This document shows, in pieces, positions 9,836-19,433 of a stretch of 64,000 nucleotides of DNA. Source of the stretch: Sideroxydans sp. (GTDB taxonomy: Bacteria; Pseudomonadota; Gammaproteobacteria; Burkholderiales; Gallionellaceae); contig JAQTTU010000003.1 of assembly GCA_028710605.1 (NCBI GenBank), positions 297,886-361,885 of the forward strand, read 5' to 3'. Below the pieces are notes generated by a model. The model was not told where the DNA came from. It did not search any database and worked only from the letters and a program-made list of their open reading frames with translations. How positions within the stretch are numbered: position 1 is the first letter of the stretch; every line of letters begins with the position of its first letter. Both the position numbers and the translations under genes were made by a program.

Positions 9836-11295
9836 CGCGGCAGCTCTCCGCTTTTCAGGAAAGCCAAGGCAAATTCCCGGTAGTCCGCCACCGTCTCAAA
9901 GCCAACGGTTTCCATAAAGCCCAGGCCGTTGGATTTACCGGACAGGTCGGTATAGTCCGCCGGAGATTCCGAACACAAACCCCAGTTTGGATTGTTGAAC
10001 GTGCCGTCCTGACACCACGGGGTCGCCACGCCCGTTAACGGGTTGCCGAACAGTTTATTTTCGACTTGGCTGTATGCCCGCACCATGGGAATGACGACAT
10101 CCGGCGCGCCGGGGGAGGTGCTGCCAGCGATGGGAGGAAAGGTCTGGGCAGACAATAAATTGACGTTGCCGTTGATAAAGATGGCCTTCCATTTGCCGTT
10201 ATCGGGCACAAGGTAATAGCCGTAATTGATGGCCGGGCTGTCGTTCATCGCCCCTTGCACGAAGGCCGCCCCGGTAAACGCCTGCCCGTTATCCAGGTTG
10301 TAGAACTGCCACACCCACCCGTTATACGGCGCGGGGTCTTCGACAAAAGGCACGGGGTGAACTGCTCCCTCATTGTTTTGCAGACTAGTCATCATGAGCT
10401 GGTGATCGACCCAGCCCGTCCCCGAATTGACGGTATAGCGCTTCCCCTGGACGACGATGCTGCCGCTGACAAGCAGTTGCGGCCAACTGTAGTAAATGCC
10501 GGGGGTGGGGTTCGGCGTGATGCCGGTGCCGCCGGTTTTGCCGATGCCGATGATCGCGCCGATATTCGGCACGCCCTGCAAAAAGAACGACGTGTCAACA
10601 CTGAACGCTCCGTTATTGGTCAAACTGAGGTCGATGTTCATGTTGTCGCCATCGTCCACCTTAACCGACAGCGGCATCACATCGGCCGACCCGCTCAGGG
10701 AGTCTGCACCGCACTGGAACAGGAAGTCCGCACCCGGTGCGCTGAAATTAACGGTGCCGCCTTTGAGCGGCCACTGCAAGTTGCGGCTTCTGCGGTAGAT
10801 GTTGCGCGCGCCCGGCCCCATATCGACAGTGACGGTCACGCTGTTACTGGCGAGGGTAACGTCCCGATCCGTCCAGTTCGCCGCTTGCTGCGCAGATAGC
10901 CCCACCGTGCGGATTTTCTCCATGGCCAGCAGAACCGACACTCTGCCCGTATTCCCCTGCTGATCGGTCACATTCAAGTGGCAGCCCACCCAGTACCACT
11001 CCAACCCCATGTTGGCGTGCAAGTGGTGGTCGCCGGGAAAGCTCACTTGATAGGATGGCGGGGGGACATCAAAACCGACGCTGCTCGCCCTGCCCAGCAA
11101 GGTTTGGATGACACTCATGAAGTCTTCCGGGTGCGCGGTCGAATCCAGTTGACCCGCCGCTTCATACAAGCTCTGAAAATCCGGGATTTGCACCGGGTTG
11201 CCGGTGGCGGGATCGGTGATCTGGTTCACCGCTTGCTGGACGGTCAGCAGGTAACTCTGGACGACGGCGGAAACGGGGTTGCTGGTTTGTTCCAT
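9832..11295 (-). CDS. CrtC/AttH-like lipocalin-fold protein, second copy
   Basis: 487 residues, start preceded by GGAGAACC. A central GLEWYWVGCHLN strand and a later GTGWVDHQ motif match the CrtC (carotenoid 1,2-hydratase)/AttH fold, where WxDHE sits near the active site. Here Gln replaces the usual Glu after DH. It follows its shorter paralogue by 32 bp and overlaps the cupin by 4 bp. An N-terminal helical region (~1-85) precedes the lipocalin part. No signal peptide is evident, so it is likely cytoplasmic. The substrate is unknown; hydratase activity would be a guess. Confidence 0.7.
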   Translation of the reverse strand: MEQTSNPVSAVVQSYLLTVQQAVNQITDPATGNPVQIPDFQSLYEAAGQLDSTAHPEDFMSVIQTLLGRASSVGFDVPPPSYQVSFPGDHHLHANMGLEWYWVGCHLNVTDQQGNTGRVSVLLAMEKIRTVGLSAQQAANWTDRDVTLASNSVTVTVDMGPGARNIYRRSRNLQWPLKGGTVNFSAPGADFLFQCGADSLSGSADVMPLSVKVDDGDNMNIDLSLTNNGAFSVDTSFFLQGVPNIGAIIGIGKTGGTGITPNPTPGIYYSWPQLLVSGSIVVQGKRYTVNSGTGWVDHQLMMTSLQNNEGAVHPVPFVEDPAPYNGWVWQFYNLDNGQAFTGAAFVQGAMNDSPAINYGYYLVPDNGKWKAIFINGNVNLLSAQTFPPIAGSTSPGAPDVVIPMVRAYSQVENKLFGNPLTGVATPWCQDGTFNNPNWGLCSESPADYTDLSGKSNGLGFMETVGFETVADYREFALAFLKSGELPR

Positions 11296-11327
11296 GTTGG
11301 TTCTCCTGTTCGTATCGGTTGTTTGAT

Positions 11328-12455
11328 CTATCCGGCTATTCTTGTTTTGCTGGCGGGTGGAATACTCTGCTCAATCCAGGCATCACCCGATGACACCAGC
11401 AATTCTCTGGTATCGCGCGCGCCGAATTGGTAAATGACGAACATCTGTGCATCGGCCACGCCCTCGTAGCCACTGTTCAATTTCAGGGGATCAACAAACA
11501 CTTGATCCGGGCACAAGCTGTTTACGCGAAAACTGATGGTGGCATGGGGAGCGATGCTCATATCGATCTTGAATTTCAGGAAATACACAATGCCGCCGGG
11601 GGTGGTATAGGTTGGCCCCAAGGGGGTGGTAACCGTATCGACAAAAACGCTCTCCCCGTTTTGCAGCAACAAAGTGGCATTGGACGGGATGGGAATGTTC
11701 TCCTCGGGAATCGTTTCGAACTGGGTGTAGTTGGAAAGATGCAGGCCATTGTCCAATTGCATATCCTGCAACGTCCAGGCGTTTTGCTTGCTCGGCCCCG
11801 AGCCTTGGGGAAATGCGCCGTATTCATGATCCATCCATGTGATGCCGCTAACTGGAATGATCTCGGTGCCTATGGTCAAGGTTCCGCTTGCCTGCAAATG
11901 GGTGAGGGAATAGTAGTAGTTGTTTTTCTGGTACGGATCGGGTTGTTTGGGGTCGATTTCCTTGCACCCGGTTCCCCACACCAATAACGGGTTCCCCCGC
12001 TGAAGCAGGTTCAATTGCAGGGCACATGCCACGCCACTCGCGGCATCGGTAAATTGTGCTGTTACGTTCATGTGCAGCGGGTTCCCGCCGATGGAAGTCA
12101 TCTCAACGCAACCATCGGCAGTTCCGGCGCTTCCCGGCAAGCTGACATGCCACGGCTTGGACGTATCCGATTCGGCCCAGTCCGCTGGCACCGTCGCCCC
12201 CATCAGATCATTCACGATTTGATAATGCTTTTGCGCCTTTACATCGGTAACGGCGATTTCGGTGAAGGCAAGCTCCACCGCGCCGCCTGCTCTAACGGCG
12301 CAAGCATTCACCTCAAACCCGAATTGACGGCCATCAATGCCGGTCAAAGTTCCAATGTGCCACCACCATTCGGTGGGAGCCGCGTCATGCGCATACTGGT
12401 CGCGCGGCAGTTGAATGGGCGAGTCCACTGTATTTTTTTGCTTTTCCTGTTCCAT
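11328..12455 (-). CDS. CrtC/AttH-like lipocalin-fold protein, first copy
   Basis: 375 residues from the ATG at 12455, chosen because AAGGAGG lies 6 bp upstream; an in-frame start at 12491 lacks a site. It has the canonical AttH opening (HDAAPTEWWWHIGTL) and the second-domain motif GITWMDHEYGAF, with the conserved W, D, H and E intact. The family includes carotenoid and kievitone-type hydratases and uncharacterised secreted lipocalins. No carotenoid genes lie nearby, so the substrate is probably another terpenoid or lipid, or the protein has lost catalysis. The gene lies 16 bp after the phosphatase gene. Confidence 0.75.
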   Translation of the reverse strand: MEQEKQKNTVDSPIQLPRDQYAHDAAPTEWWWHIGTLTGIDGRQFGFEVNACAVRAGGAVELAFTEIAVTDVKAQKHYQIVNDLMGATVPADWAESDTSKPWHVSLPGSAGTADGCVEMTSIGGNPLHMNVTAQFTDAASGVACALQLNLLQRGNPLLVWGTGCKEIDPKQPDPYQKNNYYYSLTHLQASGTLTIGTEIIPVSGITWMDHEYGAFPQGSGPSKQNAWTLQDMQLDNGLHLSNYTQFETIPEENIPIPSNATLLLQNGESVFVDTVTTPLGPTYTTPGGIVYFLKFKIDMSIAPHATISFRVNSLCPDQVFVDPLKLNSGYEGVADAQMFVIYQFGARDTRELLVSSGDAWIEQSIPPASKTRIAG

Positions 12456-12471
12456 AAAACCTCCTTGATAT

Positions 12472-13758
12472 TTATTGGGTGTCGCCCGCAAATGCCGGGC
12501 AGGTGCTGGGCAAAGCGTTGCTGTCTATGCCTTCGCAGTCGTTGCTAAAAGTGATGTTCCCCTTGTCGTCCGTTTTGAGTATCCAGATGCTGTCGTAGTC
12601 GGTGAACGACCATGCCGGGATTTTTTGCGCGGCTGCGGGGTTGGCGTAAACGGTATCGAACAGGTACTGCACCGCCTCCACGATGTGTTCGTGCTCCCAC
12701 GCGACCAGCGTGGTGGATTTGTCGAATGCCACGCTGGAATATGGCGTGTTGCGGGTAAACAGGCTGGTCGCCAATGTGGGCGCGTCGTTCCACTGGAACT
12801 CGGCCAGCATCAGTTGCTGGTTGTGCCAGATCGCGTAAGGCGCGATCGTGAGCGAGGGGCGGATGTAAGAGCAGCTGCCATCGCAGCCGATCAGGTTGCC
12901 GGGATTGGTGGTCAGCACGTTCTTCGCATTGCCGCCCATTTTTTTCAGCAATATGTCGTTCGCCCCGATGGCGCGCCACGCGCCCTGGCACACGAAATTG
13001 CCGTTCTCGAACGCGGAGTTCGGGTGGGCTTCCACATGCCGGATCAAATACACGGTTTGGTTGGTATTGAACTGGTACTTCGAGGCATCCGGTTTCTTGG
13101 CGCTGAAGGTGACCGGCTTCTGCGGACAAGCGTAGTGCGCCGTGGGCTTCAGATGCAAATCGGGATAGCGCGTATCCGGTCGGATGTTGTCGTCATAGAC
13201 GTTGATGGCGGTTCTGCCATTTTCGAGCGACAACACGAGGTATTGGTTGTAATTGCCCGGCGTGATGCCAGTGGCGGGCGCGGTAGGATCGCTCAAGGCG
13301 GCCACGGTGCTGTTGATGAGGTCGGCGGACATGGCCATGATGTAGCTCCCGCGCGGCTGGTTGCCGAGGATGTTATTGATGATGTACGCGGGCGAGTTGT
13401 ACGCTGAGATGCCGCCGCTGTTGACCAGAACATGCGTCACCTCGCGGTTATTCAGCACGGCGAACGGCTCTATGCTTTGCAGCGAGGTCATATCCTGCGC
13501 GGCGGATTGCGCGGCGAGCGAATATATCTGCCGGATATCGCGGCTCTTGCCCGCCGTGACAGTGTTGAGTTCTTGCCCGAAGCGCAGCGCGTGGTTGAAG
13601 CCTTGCACCGAAAGATTGTTGGTCTTGGGCGCAGCTTCAAAGCTCTGCACGAAAACAATGTTCCATGCATTGCTGTTGAGCGGCGGCATAGTGTCGGCGA
13701 GTGCGGCGTGCGAAAAAGCCAACACGCAGCTGAGCCCGAAGCGGGAAAATATTTTCAT
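12472..13758 (-). CDS. Exported histidine phosphatase superfamily protein
   Basis: 428 residues. A Sec signal peptide (MKIFSRFGLSCVLAFSHAALA, cleaved after ~21) places it in the periplasm. The phosphohistidine motif is VYLIRHVEAHPN (RHxE variant of RHG), and a second His lies in VAWEHEHIVEA. The region before the RH motif (~22-215) is longer than in simple family members and unassigned. Cysteines ~210, 252 and 290-296 could form disulfides. The start has AGGAAGG. It is the second gene of the cluster, 95 bp after the glycyl-radical fusion. The substrate is unknown. Confidence 0.75.
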   Translation of the reverse strand: MKIFSRFGLSCVLAFSHAALADTMPPLNSNAWNIVFVQSFEAAPKTNNLSVQGFNHALRFGQELNTVTAGKSRDIRQIYSLAAQSAAQDMTSLQSIEPFAVLNNREVTHVLVNSGGISAYNSPAYIINNILGNQPRGSYIMAMSADLINSTVAALSDPTAPATGITPGNYNQYLVLSLENGRTAINVYDDNIRPDTRYPDLHLKPTAHYACPQKPVTFSAKKPDASKYQFNTNQTVYLIRHVEAHPNSAFENGNFVCQGAWRAIGANDILLKKMGGNAKNVLTTNPGNLIGCDGSCSYIRPSLTIAPYAIWHNQQLMLAEFQWNDAPTLATSLFTRNTPYSSVAFDKSTTLVAWEHEHIVEAVQYLFDTVYANPAAAQKIPAWSFTDYDSIWILKTDDKGNITFSNDCEGIDSNALPSTCPAFAGDTQ

Positions 13759-13793
13759 ATAAATCCTTCCTGATTAACCGCAAAAATTTGTAG

Positions 13794-13819
13794 TCCCTCT
13801 CCCGCTTGCGGGAGAGGGA
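13794..13819. repeat. Short perfect palindrome (CTCTCCCGC type)
   Basis: TCCCTCTCCCGC/GCGGGAGAGGGA with a 2-nt centre lies between the fusion gene and the phosphatase. It could act as an attenuating hairpin in the message. The same motif occurs at 25366-25390 and 50648-50762. Confidence 0.8.
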
Positions 13820-13853
13820 TGTAAAACAGTCAAAAATCCTTTGCATTTGCGAT

Positions 13854-16800
13854 TTATTTTGATGTCCCAGCGCTATTTTTTCCCGGCCCGAAGTAGGGGC
13901 GACGGATGATGTATTGCTGGTGTTGCGGGAACATCGCCATATAGAACTCGCTCCAGCCGCCTTGGCGCACCCGCACCAGATCGTATTTCTCGGGCAGCGT
14001 CTGCGCCCCCGCGTAAGTCTCGGGATCGCCGGTGGTCACGGTAAGCAGGTTGGAGCCGAGCTCGCTGTCCGCGAACTGGCGCAACACTTTTTTCAGTTCG
14101 TCTAGCGGGAAATCTTCGCGGATGTTCACATCTACCGGCGCGGCGTTGGACAGGCCGATGCCGATTGCATCGACATTCCAATCCTTGAGCGACGCGAAGA
14201 TGTCGCGCGGCGCGGTTTGCGGCGGCTGGTCGCACGGGCTGGGCGCGGGGCTGAAATCGTCGGCGATGGTTTCGCCAGCCAGGCGGCCATCTGCGGAAGC
14301 GGCCATGCCCACGCCCAGCCCGATGTTATCTTCAAAAGTGCCGACTCCGGGCGTGACGGTGAACGCGAACGGCTTTTCCTTGGTGCCGTATTTCTGTTTG
14401 AGCGCCGCGTATTTTTCGGCGATGGAGGGCAGCGGATGGTCGATGCCGTCGCGGATAATCTGCACGCAGCGGGCGACCACTTCCGCGCCGAACGCTTTGA
14501 TTTCCTCGCTTTCGCCGCTGCCGAATTTGGGCAGCGCCAACGCGGCTTGGCGCAGTTCCTTGTAGCGCGCCGCGTTGTCCGCCGCACGCGCCGCTCCGGC
14601 CAGCACGTTCTGGAACGGCTCCTGCATGGTTTCGCCCCAGTTGTTCCACAGCGCCTGCAACAGCTCGGGCAGCGTGGTGAGCGCGGTCGCCGGTTCGTAC
14701 ACCATTTTTCTGATCGCGTAGAGCGCGTTGATCGCGTTGGTGATGCCGCACATCATCGGTGCCACGATATGGTATTCGGCTCCGCCGTCGGTCATGTCGC
14801 GCCCGCTCTCCATGCAGCCGTCCAGCATGGAAGAGAACAGCGGGCTGGGGCAGACCGCGCCCAGCGCGCCGTAGTTGTTCATCAGCGAATTGTAGAAAGC
14901 GCCGATCTGCCACTTGTACTGGGTGTAGAAAATTTCCATGAATTCGTCGAAGCTACGAATCGCTTCCGGCGGCGGCGAATTCCAGCCGCTCTTCAGCCCG
15001 CGCAAGTTGACCCAACCCGCGCCCTCGATGGTCGCGCCCTGGTTCATCGCCATGGCCACCACGGGCAGGATGGGCACATAGCTGAAAGCCCATTCCGTTT
15101 TGCCGCCGATGATGGGCTCGAAGCATCCGTCGCAGGTGTAGTCGCGCGAATCGGACAACGATAGCGGCCCGCTCTGCATCAAGCCTGCGGAAAATTTGTC
15201 GTCGTTCAGCAGCACCGGATGCGCGCCCCCGGCCAGGATGGCTTTCGCTGCCTCGTCGAAAATTTCCTTGTGGATCGGTTTGTCCATCTTGCGGTGTACG
15301 CGCAACGACAGGCAAGGCGCGTTCAGCGGCAAGCGCCGCGCCGCGCGCAGGCACAGCAAGGTCACGGCATTGCAGCCGTCCTGCGGCGTGCGGGTGTCAG
15401 TCGGCAGGTAGCCGCCCACCGTCACCTGTTGTACCCACTGGTTGAGCGCCGAGCCTTGCGGGAAATTTCCGGCAGAATAAAACACCGCCCCCGTGCCATA
15501 GGTCAGGTAATCCTGCATGTTCTGGCGGTTGTACAGCACGGTCTCGTCCATCTTCAGCCAAAACGCATCCACGATTTCCTGCGCACCTTCAGGTGTCAGG
15601 CGCTTCGCCGCGATGTCCGCCTCGTAAGCCGCGATCAGATATTGGTCGAGGCGGCCGATGGACATCGGTTCGCCGATCTGGTGCAGCGCGCAGTTGATGA
15701 TAAAAATGAGTTGCAGCGATTCGAGGAAACCTTCCGGTTTGGCATCGGCGAGTTTTTTCATGCGCCTAGAAATGTCGGCCAGGTTCTTGCGTTCCGCCTT
15801 GCAGCTCGCGGGAGATTCATCGTGCAAGCGGGCGGCGAGATCGCCGTAGCTGGCGATAAATTCGCGCAGCCCTTCGAGCGCCCACACCACCGACTGGTAG
15901 AAATCCTTATTGTCCTTGCTCGCAGTTTTCAGCTTGGCATTGGCCTCGTCCAGCAGCCCCGCCACGCCGAGGCGCAAGGCTTTTTTGTAGTTCGGCACGT
16001 TGTGGCCGGTAGAGGAATATTCGTTCAGCGTGCCGAAGAAAAACTGCATCTTCTCGTCCTGCGACAGGTATTCCATCACTTGCGTGCCGCTGCCCAGCGT
16101 CAAGGGCGGCATGTTGCCGACGATGATCTCGCCCGGCTTGATATTGAACAGGTTGGCCTGCTGCCGGAACGGTTCGCGCAGCAACACATCGGACAGACTG
16201 ATTTTGCTCGCCAGCCCTTTGCGCAACGCGGGCGAAGCCTTGGCGACCGGCTTGAATTCCTTCCAGCGCGGCTCTTTCAGATATTGCGACAAATGCCCCA
16301 GCGGCGGCATGACAACTTTCTTCTCCCAGGTGTCGTTCCAGGTATCGAAGGTCTCTGCCAGCAGCGCCAGAATACGGTCGCTGATTTCCAGATCATTCTT
16401 CCCGGCGCGCAACTGGTGAATGAAATCGCGGTTGTTGTAAAACATCAGGCCATTGTTGCTGCGCACTTCGAAATAGTCGTTGACCGGGACTTCCACCTCG
16501 CCGCGCTGGCCGGAAAGCCCGGCCTGTTTTGCGGCGGGGATGAACCAGAAATTGCCTTGGATGGAATGGGTGTTGTTCAGCATCTTGTCCCTGACATAGC
16601 CCTCGTCCGGGCCGCGAATACCGTCGATCAGGTCGTCGAACACGGTGCCGCTTTTGCCGTAGGCGGCAAAATACACGCCTTCCTCGTTGCCTTGCGCCGA
16701 GGGGGCGTGACCGTAGGGCAGCGCCTGACGCAGGATGCTCAGCGTCATGCGTTCGCCGTTCAACTTGCGCACGCATTTGATGTGGCTGCGGTCGTCGTGC

Positions 16801-17450
16801 GTGGGGATGATGACGTTGTCCTGATTGCGTCCGATCATGTCTTCTTTGTCAATCGCCGTCATGTCGTCCAGGCGCGCCCAGTTGTGTTTGAATTTTTGCT
16901 GGATTACGTAGGCCGCCCCACGGTAATAGGCATCTTCTTCGCCCACGATGATGCGCTCTGACAAGTTCACCGGATCAACCGGGTTGATCAAGCCGTCGAT
17001 AAACCGCCCGCCGAACACCTTGCCGCCATGCGACTTGTCGCCTATGGTCAACGAATCGCTTTGCACGCTGTCGCCCAGCTCGGCCAGAATCGCATCGTGT
17101 ACTTTGCGGCACGAGGCTTCCGAATCGCCTTTGATGTGGAACCACAAGTCGCCGCCGCTATGCTTGAACGGCAGCTTTTTCAGCTTGCCCGGGTTCGGCG
17201 ACGATTTGGGCAAGGGCATGCCGTTCGCTTCGCACCATTGCAGCCACAACCCGAAATCCACACCGCGCACACACACGGTTTGGTACTTGGTGGCGGCACA
17301 CAAACGGTCAGAGATTTTTGCCGCCTGCAACCACTTTTTGTAAGCGGCCTTCTTGTCGCCGCCCAGAACAAGCGTCGCAAAAAATCCGAAATCAGGAAAA
17401 TCCGCGATGCCGCGTTGTCCGTAATTGATATTCAAGTCGCCGTTTTTCAT
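13854..17450 (-). CDS. DyP-type peroxidase fused to a glycyl radical enzyme
   Basis: 1198 residues from the ATG at 17450, with AAGGAG 10 bp upstream (a start at 17558 has none). Residues ~1-310 match YfeX-like DyP heme peroxidases: RFIDGLINP with catalytic Asp152, proximal His223 in SHIKCVR, distal Arg241 in ILRQALPYG, then GVYFAAYGKS and QGNFWFIPA. The first Gly of the GxxDG motif is Arg here. Residues ~340-1198 form a glycyl radical enzyme: catalytic Cys776 and Glu778 in GCFEP (the GCVEP motif of diol-dehydratase/CutC-type enzymes, not the Cys-Cys of pyruvate formate-lyase), and a radical loop VRVRQGGWSEF with Gly1165 near the C-terminus. The reaction is unknown. No radical-SAM activase is in the window. 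Confidence 0.85.
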   Translation of the reverse strand: MKNGDLNINYGQRGIADFPDFGFFATLVLGGDKKAAYKKWLQAAKISDRLCAATKYQTVCVRGVDFGLWLQWCEANGMPLPKSSPNPGKLKKLPFKHSGGDLWFHIKGDSEASCRKVHDAILAELGDSVQSDSLTIGDKSHGGKVFGGRFIDGLINPVDPVNLSERIIVGEEDAYYRGAAYVIQQKFKHNWARLDDMTAIDKEDMIGRNQDNVIIPTHDDRSHIKCVRKLNGERMTLSILRQALPYGHAPSAQGNEEGVYFAAYGKSGTVFDDLIDGIRGPDEGYVRDKMLNNTHSIQGNFWFIPAAKQAGLSGQRGEVEVPVNDYFEVRSNNGLMFYNNRDFIHQLRAGKNDLEISDRILALLAETFDTWNDTWEKKVVMPPLGHLSQYLKEPRWKEFKPVAKASPALRKGLASKISLSDVLLREPFRQQANLFNIKPGEIIVGNMPPLTLGSGTQVMEYLSQDEKMQFFFGTLNEYSSTGHNVPNYKKALRLGVAGLLDEANAKLKTASKDNKDFYQSVVWALEGLREFIASYGDLAARLHDESPASCKAERKNLADISRRMKKLADAKPEGFLESLQLIFIINCALHQIGEPMSIGRLDQYLIAAYEADIAAKRLTPEGAQEIVDAFWLKMDETVLYNRQNMQDYLTYGTGAVFYSAGNFPQGSALNQWVQQVTVGGYLPTDTRTPQDGCNAVTLLCLRAARRLPLNAPCLSLRVHRKMDKPIHKEIFDEAAKAILAGGAHPVLLNDDKFSAGLMQSGPLSLSDSRDYTCDGCFEPIIGGKTEWAFSYVPILPVVAMAMNQGATIEGAGWVNLRGLKSGWNSPPPEAIRSFDEFMEIFYTQYKWQIGAFYNSLMNNYGALGAVCPSPLFSSMLDGCMESGRDMTDGGAEYHIVAPMMCGITNAINALYAIRKMVYEPATALTTLPELLQALWNNWGETMQEPFQNVLAGAARAADNAARYKELRQAALALPKFGSGESEEIKAFGAEVVARCVQIIRDGIDHPLPSIAEKYAALKQKYGTKEKPFAFTVTPGVGTFEDNIGLGVGMAASADGRLAGETIADDFSPAPSPCDQPPQTAPRDIFASLKDWNVDAIGIGLSNAAPVDVNIREDFPLDELKKVLRQFADSELGSNLLTVTTGDPETYAGAQTLPEKYDLVRVRQGGWSEFYMAMFPQHQQYIIRRPYFGPGKNSAGTSK

Positions 17451-17995
17451 TTTTTTGATTCTCCTTGGTGATCGCTGTTCGCACAGCGCTGGCGCAGTAG
17501 CGCGAATCCGTCGTGCGTGCAAACAGCCCGCATCGAAGGCGGTAGAGTTTCGGATCAATCGGGGGCGGTTGCCCTCAAGTACGTGGGGGTGCGGGGTGCT
17601 TCAAGAGGTGTGGAGATGAATAAGCGGGAAAGGATTCCCCGTTCGGACAGTGCATGGAAACTAAAGAAAAACCGGATACCATTTGTTATCTCCCCTTTTG
17701 GAACAGATCGGCTGACGGCAGCTCTCGCCTAATGGGCGCACCGCCGTTCACTGCGTTGCTTCTCCGGCCCGATAAAACATCGTTGCCGCTTGAAGCATCT
17801 GCGCCAGCCTCCTGTTCTGGGAATTTTTCCGTCGCCTTGCATCGTACTTGCGATGCGTTTGTGCGGGCGGCCAAATTTGCAAATGTTGGCAAACTCTATT
17901 TGAGAGTTCCGTCCAGTGTCAACAGCGACATCGAAAAACACGCACCCGACACAGGGAGATTATCCCCGTTGCCAAAAACCAACCCACCCCAAGAT

Positions 17996-18062
17996 GCGCG
18001 CCAATAGGCGATCTACGCCATATACACCGTGTAGATTAGCTATTGGCGGGCGTTTCCACGAG
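17996..18062 (+). repeat. Dispersed palindromic repeat, copy 3
   Basis: A symmetrical copy: GCGCGCCAATAGGCGATCTAC, a 14-nt loop, then GTAGATTAGCTATTGGCGGGC. It forms the right border of the fusion-gene cluster and lies 20 bp from the panD terminator. Confidence 0.85.
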
Positions 18063-18082
18063 ATTGTGTTTTTAGCGCAAAG

Positions 18083-18112
18083 CAAAACGCCCCGTTTCCG
18101 GGGCGTTTTGTT
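18083..18112 (-). terminator. Intrinsic terminator after panD
   Basis: CAAAACGCCCC/GGGGCGTTTTG stem with a GTTTCC-type loop, 15 bp past the panD stop on the minus strand, with flanking T/A runs. Confidence 0.8.
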
Positions 18113-18126
18113 ATGTTTCCTGATTC

Positions 18127-18510
18127 TTATGCGGCAGCTTGTACCGGAATCTTTTCGCGCTTGTCGATGATGCGGTTTTGCTCGTCCACATACACCAGCG
18201 TGGGATGGTATTTCTGCAACTCCAGCTCGGAGTAAATGGAAAAAGTTGCGATGATGAGAATGTCGCCAACGTCTGCCTTGTGGGCCGCCGCGCCGTTGAC
18301 CGAGATGGTGCGCGAACCGCGTTCGGCGCGGATGGCGTAAGTGCTGAAGCGTTCGCCGTTGGTGACGTTGTAGATGTCGATCGCCTGATATTCCTTGATG
18401 CCGGCCGCATCCAGCAAATCGTCGTCAATGGCGCACGAACCCTCGTAATGCAGTTCGGACTGCGTCACGCGCACGCGGTGCAATTTGGCCTGTAGCATGG
18501 TTCGTTGCAT
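18127..18510 (-). CDS. panD: Aspartate 1-decarboxylase
   Basis: 127 residues. It decarboxylates aspartate to beta-alanine for pantothenate. The self-cleavage site that makes the pyruvoyl cofactor is Gly24-Ser25 in YEGSCAID. Ser25 becomes the pyruvoyl group. The ATG at 18510 is preferred over that at 18516 because the AGGAG sequence abuts the earlier one. The length equals the family norm. panC lies 96 bp upstream on the same strand. Confidence 0.96.
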   Translation of the reverse strand: MQRTMLQAKLHRVRVTQSELHYEGSCAIDDDLLDAAGIKEYQAIDIYNVTNGERFSTYAIRAERGSRTISVNGAAAHKADVGDILIIATFSIYSELELQKYHPTLVYVDEQNRIIDKREKIPVQAAA

Positions 18511-18605
18511 GGTCATCTCCTATATCTTTTTCTCAACTCACGAGCGAGAAAACGATTCATTTATTCCCTCTGACTTCGGGGGCGCGCATTATAAACGCCT
18601 ATTCT

Positions 18606-19433
18606 TTAAAGGCAAACTTCAAGATTATCAATCAACCGCGTCTTGCCCAGGCGCGCCGCCGCCAATACCACCAGCTTGCGACAACCTGCGGCGGGAATGC
18701 CCAGACCGGCCTGATTGCGCACGGCGACATACTCCACCTGCCAGCCGCGCTTGGCAAGCACGCCAGCCGCTTCCTGCTCCACAGCCGCGTAATCCGACCT
18801 GCCGCTTGCCAACGTCTTACCTGCAACTTGGAGAGTTCGACTCATCATTGCCGCTTCGGTTCGCTCCTCCGCCGACAAATATTGATTGCGCGAAGACAGC
18901 GCCAGCCCATCTGCCGCGCGCGAGGTTTCTGCGCCGACAATCTCTATGGGCAAATTGAACTGGATCACCATCTGCCGAATGATGGCCAGCTGCTGGTAAT
19001 CCTTCTTGCCAAAGATGGCGATCTGCGGCTGCACCAGATTGAACAGTTTCAACACCACCGTCGCCACGCCGCGAAAATGTCCGGGACGGAACGCGCCGCA
19101 CAGCTCGTTGGCGATGGGCGGCGGCTCGACGAACAGGGTTTGCTGTTCGGGATACATCTCATCTACCGACGGCGCGAACACCACGTCTGCCATGCCTTGC
19201 AATCTGGCGCAGTCCGCCTCCAGCGTGCGCGGATATTTGTCGAAATCCTCGTTCGGGCCGAACTGGATCGGGTTCACAAAAATGCTCACCACCACACACG
19301 AACTCCGTTCGCGCGCCATGCGCACCAGCTCGATGTGGCCTTCGTGCAGATTGCCCATGGTGGGCACGAAGGCGATGGATTTTTCGTTCGACAGACGGGC
19401 GCGCAGTTCGGAAACGGTATGGATGAGTTGCAT
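18606..19433 (-). CDS. panC: Pantothenate synthetase (pantoate-beta-alanine ligase)
   Basis: 275 residues. It joins pantoate and beta-alanine with ATP via pantoyl-adenylate. The motifs [12 protein letters not shown] (HIGH-like), [31 protein letters not shown] and [10 protein letters not shown] are intact. The start codon overlaps the previous gene's stop by one base (TGATG), so it is translationally coupled to the DUF4824-like gene. Confidence 0.97.
   Translation of the reverse strand: MQLIHTVSELRARLSNEKSIAFVPTMGNLHEGHIELVRMARERSSCVVVSIFVNPIQFGPNEDFDKYPRTLEADCARLQGMADVVFAPSVDEMYPEQQTLFVEPPPIANELCGAFRPGHFRGVATVVLKLFNLVQPQIAIFGKKDYQQLAIIRQMVIQFNLPIEIVGAETSRAADGLALSSRNQYLSAEERTEAAMMSRTLQVAGKTLASGRSDYAAVEQEAAGVLAKRGWQVEYVAVRNQAGLGIPAAGCRKLVVLAAARLGKTRLIDNLEVCL

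Larger units (their letters stand above)
17451..18126. other. Long intergenic region upstream of the fusion gene
   Basis: 676 bp. It should hold the promoter of the DyP-glycyl radical gene, but I see no convincing -35/-10 pair or full FNR box. A 117-codon ORF at 17654-18007 (+) has no recognisable domain and looks fortuitous. Dispersed palindrome copy 3 and a terminator occupy the right end. Confidence 0.5.

Noticed and set aside
15219..16961. 580-codon ORF on the plus strand opposite the glycyl radical gene
   Set aside because: It is antisense to a gene with clear catalytic motifs, lacks a ribosome site, and its protein shows no domain.
13854..17450. Annotation as pyruvate formate-lyase
   Set aside because: The active-site region has GCFEP with a single Cys plus Glu, not the adjacent Cys-Cys of PFL, and the N-terminal third is a heme-peroxidase domain.
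17451..17560. FNR-type box in front of the radical-enzyme gene
   Set aside because: Only half-sites such as TTGAT are seen; no full TTGAT-N4-ATCAA is present.
17654..18007. 117-codon ORF upstream of the fusion gene
   Set aside because: No domain, no ribosome binding site, and it runs into repeat copy 3. I treat it as non-coding.
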